From: Undaria pinnatifida
Taxonomy: Eukaryota; Sar; Phaeophyceae; Laminariales; Alariaceae
DNA length: 64,000 nt
Reading direction: 5' to 3'
NCBI GenBank assembly: GCA_012845835.1
Contig: JABAKD010000014.1
Location: 6,421,396 to 6,485,395, forward strand
Every line of letters starts with the position of its first letter. Positions within the stretch are counted from its first letter, which is position 1. Both the position numbers and the translations under genes were made by a program. Below the pieces are notes generated by a model. It had not been told where the DNA came from, searched no databases, and saw only the letters and a list, made by a program, of their open reading frames with translations. Shown here piece by piece: positions 7,163 through 17,595 of the stretch.

Positions 7163-10100
7163 ATGCCTCTCTGTAAGTACTACGTACACGTAGTGTTGGA
7201 AGCAATCCACAGCATGACGGCTGCAAACAAACGAGTTAGTAGCAGAGCCTGCACGAGCCCACGCATTCATCGTCTATGAATCTGATCAATTGTTTGGCCC
7301 TTCCAACCTGCGACCCTCGTACCCATACCGCAGGCGCTGCTCGTACTCGGACGTATCCGACATCTCCAACGACGACTCGGACGACGAGAGCACCATCAGT
7401 CACGATTCTCACGACGAGAACGTCATCGGTGTTGACGGCGACAACGAGAGCACCATCGGCGACGGCTACCATGCCGAGAGCATCATCAGCGACGACGAGT
7501 GCTGCACTGTCGAAGCTGAGGATGTACGCTACACGGACGCATCCGACACCTCGAGCGAAAACGACGACCACGAGAGCACCATCAGCGACGACTCCATCAA
7601 CCATGAGTGTACCATCAGCGACGATGACTACGAGTCCAACGGCCATGATGATCTCGAGCCCGACCACGCCTCCTTCGATGATGGCAGCAGTTGGGACGAG
7701 CGTGCGTCCGATATCTCTGACGACTCGTTTCGCGTTGATGATCTTGGCGATGGTGGTGCTTCTAAAACCTCCGCTGGGTCTTCTTGCGATGATGGTGAGG
7801 GCTGGGAGGGTGGGGCTCCTGACATCTCCGCTGACTCTTGTTGCGACGATGGCGATGATGATCTTGACGAGTGCGCTTCCGACATCTCCTCCGACTCCTA
7901 CGATGGCGATGATGAAGCTCTTGACGGTGATGGTGGTGATGCCTGCGGATTTTCTCGAGATGATGATGTTGGTGACAGCGACTTCGATGGCTCGAGCGAC
8001 GTTTACGAATCCGACTACTACGACAACTCGAACGGCTTCGATGGCTCGAGCGACGTTTACGAACCCGACTACGACGACAACTCGAACGAGTTCGATTCCT
8101 CGAGCGACGTTGACGAAGTCGAGTACTACCATGTAATCGACGACGCGAGCGATTTTGAAGAACCAAAATACACCAGCGCGGTTTCCTTCGAGTTCGCCGA
8201 CCTCTCCTCCGCCACGGTCGAACTCGAGCCGGCCGGGCCTCCACCAGAGCTTACCCCGACCGAATGCCTCACCCACCTCCCGACCGCTGTAGGCCTCTGC
8301 CCGCCAAACAAGCCTGAGGTAGGCCTCAAGGTGTTCAAGTGGGGGGCCAAAGCAATTTGCGGCGTGGTGATTGAGTCCTATCTGGCGGGCGGCGATCCTT
8401 TCGAGGATGGAGGCATTATGCAGACTGCGGCTGCCCCCGCCATCGTTAAGCTCGCCAAGATCCGCAAGGAATACCAGGAGGACTTCGATGATGAGTGCAT
8501 CTCGCTCGACTTCGCCATTGAGGACCTGTGCGAAGAGTTGGCTAGGGTGCCGTGGAGTGCTAAGACCGTGGAGGATCTCGGCAGCACGCCGCCAACACCG
8601 AGTGCTTGTGGCGTCGTGGAACTTGACAGCACGCCATCGCCGTCAGCATCATCGTCCACACCGTCAGCATCAGCATCCACGACGCCAGCATCGGTGTCAG
8701 CATCAGCGGTGGTGTATCAGCAAGATACTGCATCGACTTCAGCACGTGCACCCACGACCTCGCCAGCAAGCATCTGTAGCGCCTCCGCGGAGGAGGAGGG
8801 GGAGGAGATGTCCTTCGAGGTTCCCTGCCCTCCGGGCGCCGTGACGGAGAAGGATGGCGGTGGCGGTGGCGGCGGCATGGACATGGTCTTCAGCATCCGT
8901 GACAGCTGTGCAGGGTTGGTGATCGAAAAGCCATCGTGCCGAGCGGGTGAGTGACTTATCGTCGGTGGGATGCTTCTGGCTGAAGTGTGGTGATGTTTGC
9001 GCGGTGTGTGTCGTGATATTTTGGCTCTTGGGTTTGAATATTTTGAACTAGTGTTGTTGCGCCTGGCTGTACACAGGTTAAATTGTTTTGCGGAATGTAA
9101 ATTTGGCGTGCGTAAATCAGCGTGCTTTACATGAAAAACAATTTGGTACTCCGCAGATGTATTTTTCCTTGACAGGGGGGGTACTCTAGGATCAAGTGAA
9201 ATAAATACCCATTTTTTCCCTGAACAGGGGCGGTAGCCTAAAGCCGAGTGGAAAATATCCAAAAAAGTGCTTTTCCGGGGGGTACTTTATGACCATAGTA
9301 AAATATTGATCCAATAAAACGTCCTTTTCTAAATACACAAAACTATTCTAACCTTTCGTCGTGTAATCATCGTCCTGCATTTTTTTCCAATCCAATTATT
9401 ACCTCTGGGGGCCTGGTATGGTGTGTCGTTTTGTCTTTTTCTTTGTTGTGTTCACTGGCTTTAGTTTTGAACCTATTGAATTAATGTTACGCTTTAGTCC
9501 TGTACCCGTCCCAGGTCATGCTCATTGCCGCCGGTACATAGATGATGAAGTATTTCCACACTCGACATCGATATGGGTTTGATGTTCGGCAAGTACCGTC
9601 AACCGTGTACCTGGCACCTGATATGTTTTACTCCACAGTTGTTCCATTACTGAATATACGATGGCAACTTCAGCAGTTTCCCTCCAAAGTTGATCTACCC
9701 TCCCATCACCCCCCTCCCCTCCCTCCTTTCTGCTCCCCCCATTCCTGCCCTTCCCCCTCTCCTCCCTCCCCCCTTCCTGTCTCCCCCCTCCCCTCTTTAT
9801 TCTTATTATTCAGGTCCTGTGACAGCAGATGATGATGATGATGGCGGTGATGTTGACCTTGATGACATGGACATCATCGACCAGCAGCGTGGCCCCATGG
9901 GAATGTTTGAATCATCGGTCGTGCAGGGAGAGGGTAAGTATTATGCAGCATTTCTTGTCTTTCATGCGTTGTACGTACAGCGCGATGAGTTCGTGTCCAT
10001 TTTTAGCATAACCCAAAAGCGGCATTCGCGATAAGGGAACGTAAGTGCGAATGAAGAAATCTTGCGGGGTACCTGGTACAATCGAGTTAGCCCTTCCTGG

Positions 10101-11656
10101 CTGCTGTAGCAAATGAGAAGCAACACATAGTCAATCTAGTATAATATATAAAATACCTACGAATAGACTATCTGTTCCGCCGGCCGGATTTTTTCTTTCT
10201 GTGCAGTAGCTGTTTATGACAATCATTGTTGGACGGTCAGCACGACAATACCATGCTACTGCTAAAATCGACTACCGCAGCAATATTCCGTCTTGTTCTT
10301 CTGTAGTTTTTCTTTTGTACTTTTGATTTTGCTCGAGACTGACCCGCCCCCTCCCATTCCTCTCCAACGCGGTATATATTTCGCATGAGAAACGCTCGAT
10401 CGACGTTAATAGGTTGAATCGAAAAACGTCAGTGTGTGCGGCGCTGCTACATTTTCTCCATGATCACTGTTTTTTACCCTCTCCACGTCTTGTCAAGCAC
10501 GGATAGTCGATATCGATATTTATTTACTATTTTTTTGGTTTTCTCGTATTTCCTTTTGCAAGCTACCACCCATGTCTTCTGTTTGTTACTGTATTGACCC
10601 CCCTCCCCTCTGTTTGGAACATGGCTAGCCAATAGTCGCTTTCAGTTTCTCGTATTCCGCTTCGGACGCGAAATTTTTTTCATACATAGTTCTCTCGTAT
10701 TCTCTATTTCAAGCAAACCTTTATTTATTTTTTCTGCGCCTTCCACCCCCCCCCAAAAAAACTGTTCGGGAACATGGCTAGTCGACGTCACTGCTAGTTT
10801 TCTCGCATTGTTTTTTAATGGGACCCTTTTTCATTTTGCTTACCGTTTCTAGCCCCTTCTTCCTCTCCCCCCCCCCCTCCTCCTCCGCCCCCCCCCCGTC
10901 TCCCCAGCTCTCCTTTGCCCCCTCCCTCCCTCTCCGTCCCTCTCGCCGTCCCTCTCTCTCCCCTTGAAAGCAGGGCTGGCGTACGAGACGTCCTTCCTCC
11001 CCACGGTATGCCCGGCCGAAGACTGCGACGACAATAAGAAGAGCGAGAGAAAGGAGGAGGAGGAGGAGGAGGAACCTGCTATCGTCCGGTCTGTCACGTC
11101 CTCGTCGCAAAGGGGTGACTCCCAGGTTGTATTGTCAAGGGTAGCAGAAGTAGTAGAAGACGCCCCGGTCACATTCGTAGTTCCGCCTATCAAAGTAACG
11201 AATTGTTCAAAAGATAGTTCCGAGAAGCGTTCCGAGAAAAATTGCGGGAAGAAAATGGAGGGAAAACCCGGGGAAAAATCCGAGAAATGCCTCGAGAAAA
11301 AATGCGAGATGCATCCGGAGAAGCGTTTCGACAAAATATTCGGCACAAATTCCGATAAAAATTCCACTTTCGACAAATATCCCAAAGAAAAATCTGAGAA
11401 AATTTCCAACAACAAATACAAGAAGCGTTCCGGAAAAAAAACAGAGAACATACAAACAAAGCGTGTAGAGAAACATTCCAAGAGAAAAACCGATATGCGT
11501 TCCGAGAAGAGCTGTTCGGGAGTTGTAGATTACGTAGCGCGGAGGACGCGAAGCAGCCCAGGAAGACCTTTCGCCAACCGTACGGCCCGTGTCAGCAGAG
11601 GTAAGAGCTTAAAGGTGAAAGCGGGAGAAGCAGAGCTCCGAGTTGGTGTAGGGTAG
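7163..11656 (+). CDS. Gene B, copy 1: spliced, acidic N-terminus and basic C-terminus
   Basis: Exons are a short 5' exon ending at 7172 (donor GTAAGT), then 7240-8946, 9814-9933 and 10974-11656 (TAG). All introns begin GTAAGT or GTGAGT, end in AG, and fall in phase 1. The ATG at 7163 (MPLLAE...) is in phase in all copies. The longer start used in copies 2 and 3 (here 7075) is put out of frame by a 2-base deletion near 7130. The ~838-residue product has, in order, an Asp/Ser/Glu-rich part with three 18-residue repeats (7983-8144: FDGSSDVYESDYYDNSNG and variants), a compact domain (about 8245-8585, containing GLKVFKWGAKAICGVVIESY), a Ser/Ala/Thr/Pro linker, a Gly run, an Asp run in exon 2, and in exon 3 a Lys/Glu tetrapeptide array and a basic VARRTRSSPGRPFA tail. 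No family recognised. The basic tail and acidic tracts suggest a nuclear or polyanion-binding role, by inference only. Confidence 0.65.
8947..9813 (+). other. Intron 1 of gene B, copy 1
   Basis: Runs from GTGAGTG to TTATTCAG. It holds three imperfect copies of a ~55 bp unit (about 9163-9300) built on TTTTCC, (TTGACA/TGAACA)GGGG, GGTACT and AAGTGAAAT(A). A C/T-only tract of about 100 bases (9698-9797) lies before the acceptor. Confidence 0.6.
9934..10973 (+). other. Intron 2 of gene B, copy 1
   Basis: Begins GTAAGTAT and ends TTGAAAGCAG. The last ~110 bases before the acceptor are almost pure C/T (10855-10965), like the 3' end of intron 1. No other feature recognised. Confidence 0.6.
11219..11512 (+). 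repeat. 12-bp coding minisatellite (Ser-Glu-Lys-x), copy 1
   Basis: Within exon 3 of gene B the codons TCC GAG AAN NNN repeat with decay, giving SEKR, SEKN, CGKK, then SEKC, LEKK, PEKR, FDKI, SDKN. After a two-residue phase slip (ST) come FDKY, PKEK, SEKI, YKKR, VEKH, SKRK and SEKS, about two dozen units in all. Copy 3 keeps more consensus units (for example SEKK and SEKI side by side). Such a tract would form a charged helical or disordered rod. Confidence 0.7.
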
Positions 11657-12210
11657 ATCTATTAATGAAGGAGATGTATAGTATATATGTGAAGAAAAAA
11701 AACTTACATAAAAGAAGAAAGAAAACAAAAAGACAAATAAAAGGAAACCAAGCATAGAGAGGGTCCGTAGGTTTGCATGGTACTATCTGTGTACACGTAA
11801 AAAAATGTAACTATAAAAGAGAGAGAGAGTCGGTAGATTTGCATAGTACTATTATACAAGTAGTGTGGTGGTGTTTCGTGCACAAGATTGTCTACAGACG
11901 GCATCATGGGCGACATCAAGGTGAGACGAGAAATTTGGGGGGCGTTTTACGTACATTGTCTATTGGTTGGTAGGTGTGCACTTGTAGTGTACAGATAGTC
12001 ATTGTTATAGGTAGGGGTCGATACAACCGCCCCCCCCCCCCCCCCCCGTGTACACGGGCCCCGAACCGTAGCAACGCCCACTACCTCGTAGAAGCCTCTC
12101 ATTGTATTCCCCCCCTGGTGCATATAGGTTCCCTCTTCCGGCCTTCGCCGACTATCTGATCCAGCGCACATGATTTCTGCGCTTTACGTATGGTATGTAC
12201 CTGGTATATG
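11657..12210. other. 3' side of gene B, copy 1; probable UTR and spacer
   Basis: A-rich and poor in features. AATAAA at 11736-11741 could be a polyadenylation signal, but the word is changed in copies 2 (AACAAA) and 3 (AATAGA). GTCTACAG at about 11890-11898 followed by ATGGGCGACATCAAG and GTGAGAC looks like a miniature exon and is kept in all copies; copy 3 has lost one base before the ATG. A C-run lies at 12030-12047. Confidence 0.35.
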
Positions 12211-12212
12211 TA

Positions 12213-12412
12213 CAGCCATGGTCCCGCGTTAGTGCGGTACTGTACCCTGTAGTGCGAGGTCCCAGTTTAGTGCGGTGAACATCGCGTGGCATGACCTCGT
12301 CCTACAGAGTACTATGCTATGCCGCACTATACCGGGATAGCTCGGGGTCCCACTTTAGTGCGGGTATTGTCGTCTGGCAATGCACCGCACTATAGAGGGA
12401 CCACCACTACTG
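12213..12412. mobile_element. 200-bp pogo-like MITE, copy 1
   Basis: TA at 12211-12212 and 12413-12414 flank imperfect inverted ends. The left begins CAGCCATGGTCCCGCGTTAG and the right, reversed, begins CAGTAGTGGTGGTCCCTCTA; both continue into AGTGCGG. Internal TTTAGTGCGG words repeat. The ends are related to those of the 1.3 kb element at 925, so this is a non-autonomous relative. Confidence 0.7.
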
Positions 12413-12639
12413 TACTACTGTACGTATCCAAATATGAAGAATCGGCTATATATCGTTCATGCGGGGGCCCCCCATGATTCACATACAGTTATAGCGAGGT
12501 CGATATCTGATTGGTACGGATCACTCGGACAATCGATCGCTGCGGTCCCCTCCCATTTTTCTAGACTTGAAGCATAAAAAACTCGGGGGAGATTCCGCAG
12601 TGATTGTCGGTCGGGGTCGGTGGGGAACCTGTACGATAA

Positions 12640-13665
12640 ACCTTTGGGGGCGGTACTCATTGGGGACTTATTTTAGCGCGGTTGTAGACGTTGCTGTGGT
12701 TTGGCTTCCATGTATACGGGGGGCGGGGGGGGGGAGCGTAGACCGTAGCTGGGGGGGGGGTAAGGTAGGGTAAGTTGTTTGTGGTGACGTAGATACGATT
12801 GGCTATGAGAGCACGGACGCGTGTTTTCTTGGGGGGACGGGACGATGTAGGGTAATATTTTTGTAGTTAGAGACGAAGAGCATTTTCTAGGGGGGGTCGG
12901 GTAGGTAGTTTTAACAAAAACATTGACACGGCGTCAGCTGTGTGTTGGACGACTTTAGGGTCGATACTCATCTTTCTTTGCAAGCTGCGTACTAGATCGA
13001 TCGCCCGCCTTTAGCAAGATTCATAAATCAAAACCTAACATAAGATGACATTGTATTATGCTACCTGTCACGTATAACCAATTGACATACGTACCAATAA
13101 TTACCTGAACACTTTGATGTATTAATATCCTCTCATTAATTATTGTTTTATTAGGTAGTAGTAGTGTACCGGTTTGGTCTATTAATACCTTATTAAAGTA
13201 GTAGCAATAGGGTAGTTGTGTACTACTGTATGTAGGTAGGTGGTAAAAGCAAAATCCAATACCAGGTATAGACTATATATATCTTTTTATCATTGCACTT
13301 TCTACTATAGACTACTGCTGTAGCATGCACATGGCGGATGGTTTGATCAGGGTTGTTAGTACTTGTGGTGTAATACACGGGTAAGTTTTTTCTATAGTCC
13401 AATGGTTTTGTACGTAGGTACTATAGATACAAACGAGATTCTTGGGGGGTAAGGTAGGGAAAGGTTTTCGTACGTACGTAGAAATGAATGATGTTTTATG
13501 GGGGGGGGCTAAGGCAGGGTAAGTGTTTGTGCGTGGGTAAATGCGAATGGCAGTTTCTTTTTCCTACGAGAGCATGGACGAGTGTTTTCTTCGGGGAGTG
13601 GAGGGTAAAGTAGGGCAATGTGTAATTTGTTTGGTAGGTAGGTAGAGACGAATGGATATCATCGC
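12640..13665. repeat. G-rich degenerate tandem repeat region, copy 1
   Basis: A block of the form GAGCACGGACGCGTGTTTTCTT, a G-run of 6-10, (TA)AGGTAGGGTAAG, TTTTTGT, GTAGGTAGAGACGAATGGC returns several times with decay and unequal spacing (e.g. 12740-12900, 13430-13560, 13565-13665). Between them is an AT-rich part (13020-13320) with no feature. G-runs could form quadruplexes. Confidence 0.45.
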
Positions 13666-13694
13666 TAACGGAGGCACGGACGCGTGTCTTCTAG

Positions 13695-13894
13695 AGGTGA
13701 CGGCATTTGTCCCGCTTCCATTCCGATCGGAAAGGTTGTGGTGACCGGGAAAGATCGATGCCTCCACGTGGCCCCGGTTGGAGAAGCCAGGGAGGGTTTC
13801 GTTAGCCTTAACCTTCCTCAGGCCGAGCTGAACGCGATCAAAAACACGACAAGGATACAAGAGGGGCAGTATGATATGAGAAGGAGACTGGCTG
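13695..13894 (+). CDS. Candidate 200-nt exon, copy 1, strongly conserved between units
   Basis: GTGTCTTCTAG precedes as acceptor and GTATTG follows as donor. The frame reads GDGICPASIPIGKVVVTGKD, RCLHVAPVGEAREGF, LNLPQAELNAIKNTTRIQEG and DMRRRLA. The block is base-for-base the same in copies 1 and 2 and differs at two positions in copy 3, whereas flanking DNA carries many differences and indels. It reads like a folded domain, but I cannot name a family or find the partner exons. The unspliced frame would end at 13944 after a Cys/Trp run. Confidence 0.4.
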
Positions 13895-14314
13895 GTATTG
13901 ATGCTTTTTGTTGGTGCTGTTGTTGTTGGTATACGAGATTATAGAAGGCTTTTTTTTCCAGTGGAGGCGTTCGAAGCGCAGAGCCCATAACGGGGCAAGT
14001 ATATGGGCGGTTAGTGGTATCTAATTGCATTTCCTCAAATACTGTTGTGAGAAGCTGTGCACGAGTTTTGGTGGATGAATTGTGCATAGAAAACGTGCCG
14101 TATTTGGAGTTGCAATTGTTGTGTTTTGGTTATATTTCGCCCCCACCAAGCTGAAATAAATGTTGATAATTGTTTCATTTTACCCGCCGACAATGTCAAA
14201 ACTCAAAATATCGATGCCAATTATGTCTCCATTAACAATTGCCTGTTTCGCTTTTTGTGTATAGTATGAAATGCATTTTCGCGTTTGTAGTTGGATGTTA
14301 TCGTGGGAACCGTC

Positions 14315-14640
14315 CGCCCTCGATAGCGGTACCCGACACCCGGTAAGGTCGGTACGAACTCGTCAGGTACCAGTACCCGTCACTTTCGGTTAGTAGTGCA
14401 GTACGATTTCGATACCCGTACCCCAGGTACCGGAATACCCTCGGCCACAATGCCGGGGGTACGGGTATTTGTTTGGTACGGGATCGATACGTGTACCCGA
14501 CACTTCGGTAACTTCGGTATAAATTCGATATCGGTACCCGACACATCGGCAAGTTCGGTAAGTCCTCCAATACCAGTGTGTACCCAACACGACGGTAAGT
14601 TCGGCACTGCTAAAGTCCGACTTCGGTAAGTTCGCTATGC
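14315..14640. repeat. Short tandem array of GGTACCCGACACnTCGGTAAGTTCGG words, copy 1
   Basis: Words GGTACCCGACAC, TTCGGTAA(C/G)TTCGGTA, GATA(C/T)CGGTACCCG recur with a spacing of about 35-45 bp. Open frames on both strands here are by-products of the repeat. Confidence 0.55.
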
Positions 14641-17265
14641 CCCACAAAATCACTCTTGGTACCAGTATGCCCCATCGAAGACAACCTTGCTACATATTGT
14701 TAATCGTATATGAAACCAACTAGTTGATCATTTAGCCCTTTTTATGCCAAGTCCCTACAGCCTGGTTCACGTTAAAAGCCCCAAATTTATTCCCCGGCAA
14801 ATGTCCACGCCGTTTTTTCGATTCAGGCCGTGAATTTTCGCCATGTCTTCTGTGCCCTTGTAAGGACCTCACCCGATGTTTTTTTCGTTGCCTGATTTTT
14901 CGCTAGTAAATATTTTTCGAAAAATGTGGACCACCTTAGCCCGAATACTTTCGGCTTACAAAAAAGAAGAGAAAAACCCCGAAAGTCAGACCTCGGAATG
15001 GGCACGTAGAACACGTGTGCAAAACTTCAGAGTCTTATCTCTAAAATACGACGTGGACGTTTGGACTTTTGTGCGTAAAAATGAATAAGACGCGTTATTT
15101 CCTTCAAATTACTTGGTTTTGGTGTATTATCCAGTCTTTTCGCTAGATTTTGCTTAATAATGTTGAACACAGGCAGGTCACATCTTCGATTCTGTGCGCG
15201 AAAAATCCTACAGACATGCCTTGGAGTGTACCTCGAACCGATTCGTGCAAAATGCGGTGCGATTTTTTTTTCGCCTGCCGCTCGGGAAAAACCTGAATAT
15301 TACCAGGTATCAAAAAAAAAATGAAGGCCCGTCATTGATTGGTCGATACGAGTTTCGCTCCTAGAGACAGCCCGAGGCCGTAAAAACAAAACTGGCCATG
15401 CCACCCTCTTCCATTGGTCATTGGAGTCAGTATGATACCAAATATATATCCACTCTTTGACTAGATATTACGAGCGTCATTCGTGAGGGAGAGAATTCGA
15501 GTTTTTTATTGAACCGGCTTGTATTATCTATTTCATACGGTAAAACTTCTCAATGGGTTTCGTACATATTTACACTTTGTCCTCCTTCGCGCGCGTCTAA
15601 CATATAATAATGTGTAATACTCTCTATACTAGTGCCGTATTTCTTGTTTCGTTTTTTGTCCCTTTTATCGTGGTCAACACGCACTCACTCGCTCGTGGAC
15701 CGAGATACTTCACGCACCATTATTACAGTCCGGGAACAATGAATGGTAAACAACACCAGAATTAACGTAGGCTGCAGTACGCTATTTAGGGGGGGCTAAG
15801 GTCAAAGAGGGGTGTGCCACCATGGAATATACCTCGCTTGACTTGACTGTCACAACTCTGTTACACATTTACGACTTGACCAAGTGTAAGAATGGCCCCA
15901 CACTATTTCCAAGTAGTTTAAACGTGGGTGCAATTCAGTGTGTCAAGATAACATGACCTCTCTCTGCCGTTCAACCGCTGTTTCTCTTACAATGAGCTCC
16001 CCTTAGCCGTAGCCTCGACCGCACCAGGTACTACTACTGCACGTCCTACGAAGTGCTTGAAATGACGTTTTCTTGTGTTGCGTAGCTCTTCGACAGCTAG
16101 CTCTGCTTGGAGTTCGCCTTGTTTTTGTTACACATATCGCAGCGCGAAGGATTCATTGCCCTATAGATTCGTTCGGCGCGCACACACACGAAATTTAAAT
16201 TCCATGTTTTTTTCACTCCTAAGCATTGGGACAATCTCGGACGTGCGATATAGACTATATGTAGACTATATATATATCGAAGCTAGCCTACGAAAGCAGG
16301 AACGCACGGCAGAGTGCACGGTAAACGCAACACCGATCTGCAGCTGTGCCCTATGAAGCCGTCTAAGGAAACGATTGGGGGTTAGGGATAGAGGTACAAT
16401 AGTGTGTAGGGTTAGGGTTTGGCGGTGTGTCTGTCTCGGCTCTTTCAGCTACAGATGACCAAAATGTGGCTGCAACCTGTGAGTTGCTAGTAGGCTCTCC
16501 CCCTGCCCGTGTCAACCCTCACCCCCCCCCAAAGCCAACCCCTCCCCCCCACACGCCTCCACCCAACTCCAACCCCGACCCACCCACCGGTCCTTGTATT
16601 CACGCCATATGTCTAGCATGTGGTGTAGAAACACGGAAAGGCATGTACCGGGCGGAAGAAGGGAAGACACCCTTTCCCTCCCCTGCGGCATCCCGCTCCC
16701 GCCCCGCCGGCTGTGGAAAGTGGGGAGCGGTATCTATTGCTGGTGTCGTCGTGCGCACGTGTGTACCGATTGCGAGACACAGAAGGCACGACGCAAAACA
16801 GGGTACAGCTCCAGCAACTTTGTTATATATCGTTCATGTTGTCCTTTTTTGTTTTTGGGACCCACGTACAACGACCCCCCCCCAAAAAAAAACAAAACCG
16901 AATCATAAGGCGGTCTTTTCAGAGAGCCTACTACTGTAGTAAGAGCGAGCAACAGCACGCGTATCACCATGCTTTGCACCTATCGGAGGTAGCACATGGT
17001 ACCCAGGTCCTTGCAGTGCTGTGCGGACACCCCGGTAGCCCCCGCCTGCTTGGTGTGGCCGAAGCTGTAACCACAACTAGTCATATTCTCCCGACATTTT
17101 TTCGTCTGAAGCACCAAATTATTTTGTCTAACGGCTTATTATGTGATGCCAATAAGTTGCATTGTTGTACGGCACGCGTGTTGGCGTAAGAGCACTGTTC
17201 GCTGGGAAAGTGATACGGTTGGCCGTTTTGTTGACCGTGCCAGAACGCACACACATGCCATCATA
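14641..17265. other. Long stretch without a supported gene, copy 1
   Basis: 14820-15090 has frames that decay in other copies. 16384-16420 contains GGGTTAGGG words similar to telomere repeats (two units only). 16505-16570 is C-rich. The C-run plus A-run at about 16867-16885 changes length between copies and breaks the reading frame of the open stretch 16427-17189. Confidence 0.4.
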
Positions 17266-17270
17266 CGGTA

Positions 17271-17590
17271 TGTAGCGTCCGGTCGCCCCGGTGGCGTATC
17301 AGGTTATCCTCGAGCCTGGTATAGGTCAGTTTCGTGAGTTCGAGCCCCGCCGAGTGCATACTCGTATAAATTCGTTGGGACTTTTTCTTGTGGACAAATT
17401 GACTTGCGGAAAGCGCGAGAGCGTGAGTTAGCAACACTCGATGAACAATCGACGAGCAGTGGGATTGCTGAACCCTATGCGCGATAAAAACTGAAGGCAA
17501 GAACCGGGGAGGAGAAGGGATGACACCTGTGACCACGGCTTGTCCAGAAGCTGGAAATTAAAAGTGTGCAAAAAAAAAAAAAAAAAAAAA
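17271..17590 (+). mobile_element. SINE with tRNA-like head and poly-A tail, copy 1
   Basis: An A-box-like GGTGGCGTATCAGG (17290-17303) and a B-box-like GAGTTCGAGCCCC (17336-17348) are spaced as in a tRNA promoter. A ~200 bp body follows and then about 21 A residues (17570-17590). CGGTA flanks both ends (17266-17270 and 17591-17595). Copy 3 has a clean empty site at 61272-61276, so insertion after divergence of the copies is the simplest reading. The body resembles 18826-19015. Confidence 0.7.
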
Positions 17591-17595
17591 CGGTA

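Noticed and set aside
6235-7164. Minus-strand open frame of about 309 codons opposite gene A (counterparts at 28759 and 50210)
   Set aside because: It is the antisense shadow of the repeated, Ser/Gln/Ala-rich gene A. It is shortened in copies 2 and 3, lacks recognisable features, and its Val/Leu/Cys composition follows from the complementary codons.
7236-8276. Minus-strand open frame of about 346 codons and a plus-strand Thr/Met/Ala-rich frame over exon 1 of gene B
   Set aside because: Both are by-products of GAC/GAT-rich codons in exon 1. Only the acidic frame joins in phase to exons 2 and 3.
10849-11481. Minus-strand Phe/Ser-rich frame over exon 3 (also in copies 2 and 3)
   Set aside because: Reverse complement of the GAG-AAA repeat gives strings of Phe and Ser; no start context or splice signals.
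16384-16420. GGGTTAGGG words as possible telomere
   Set aside because: Only two or three units, repeated at the same place within each internal unit; an interstitial coincidence rather than a chromosome end.
17286-17360. Functional tRNA gene at the head of the SINE
   Set aside because: A and B boxes are present, but the acceptor ends do not pair, and the sequence is followed by a SINE body, poly-A tail and target duplication.
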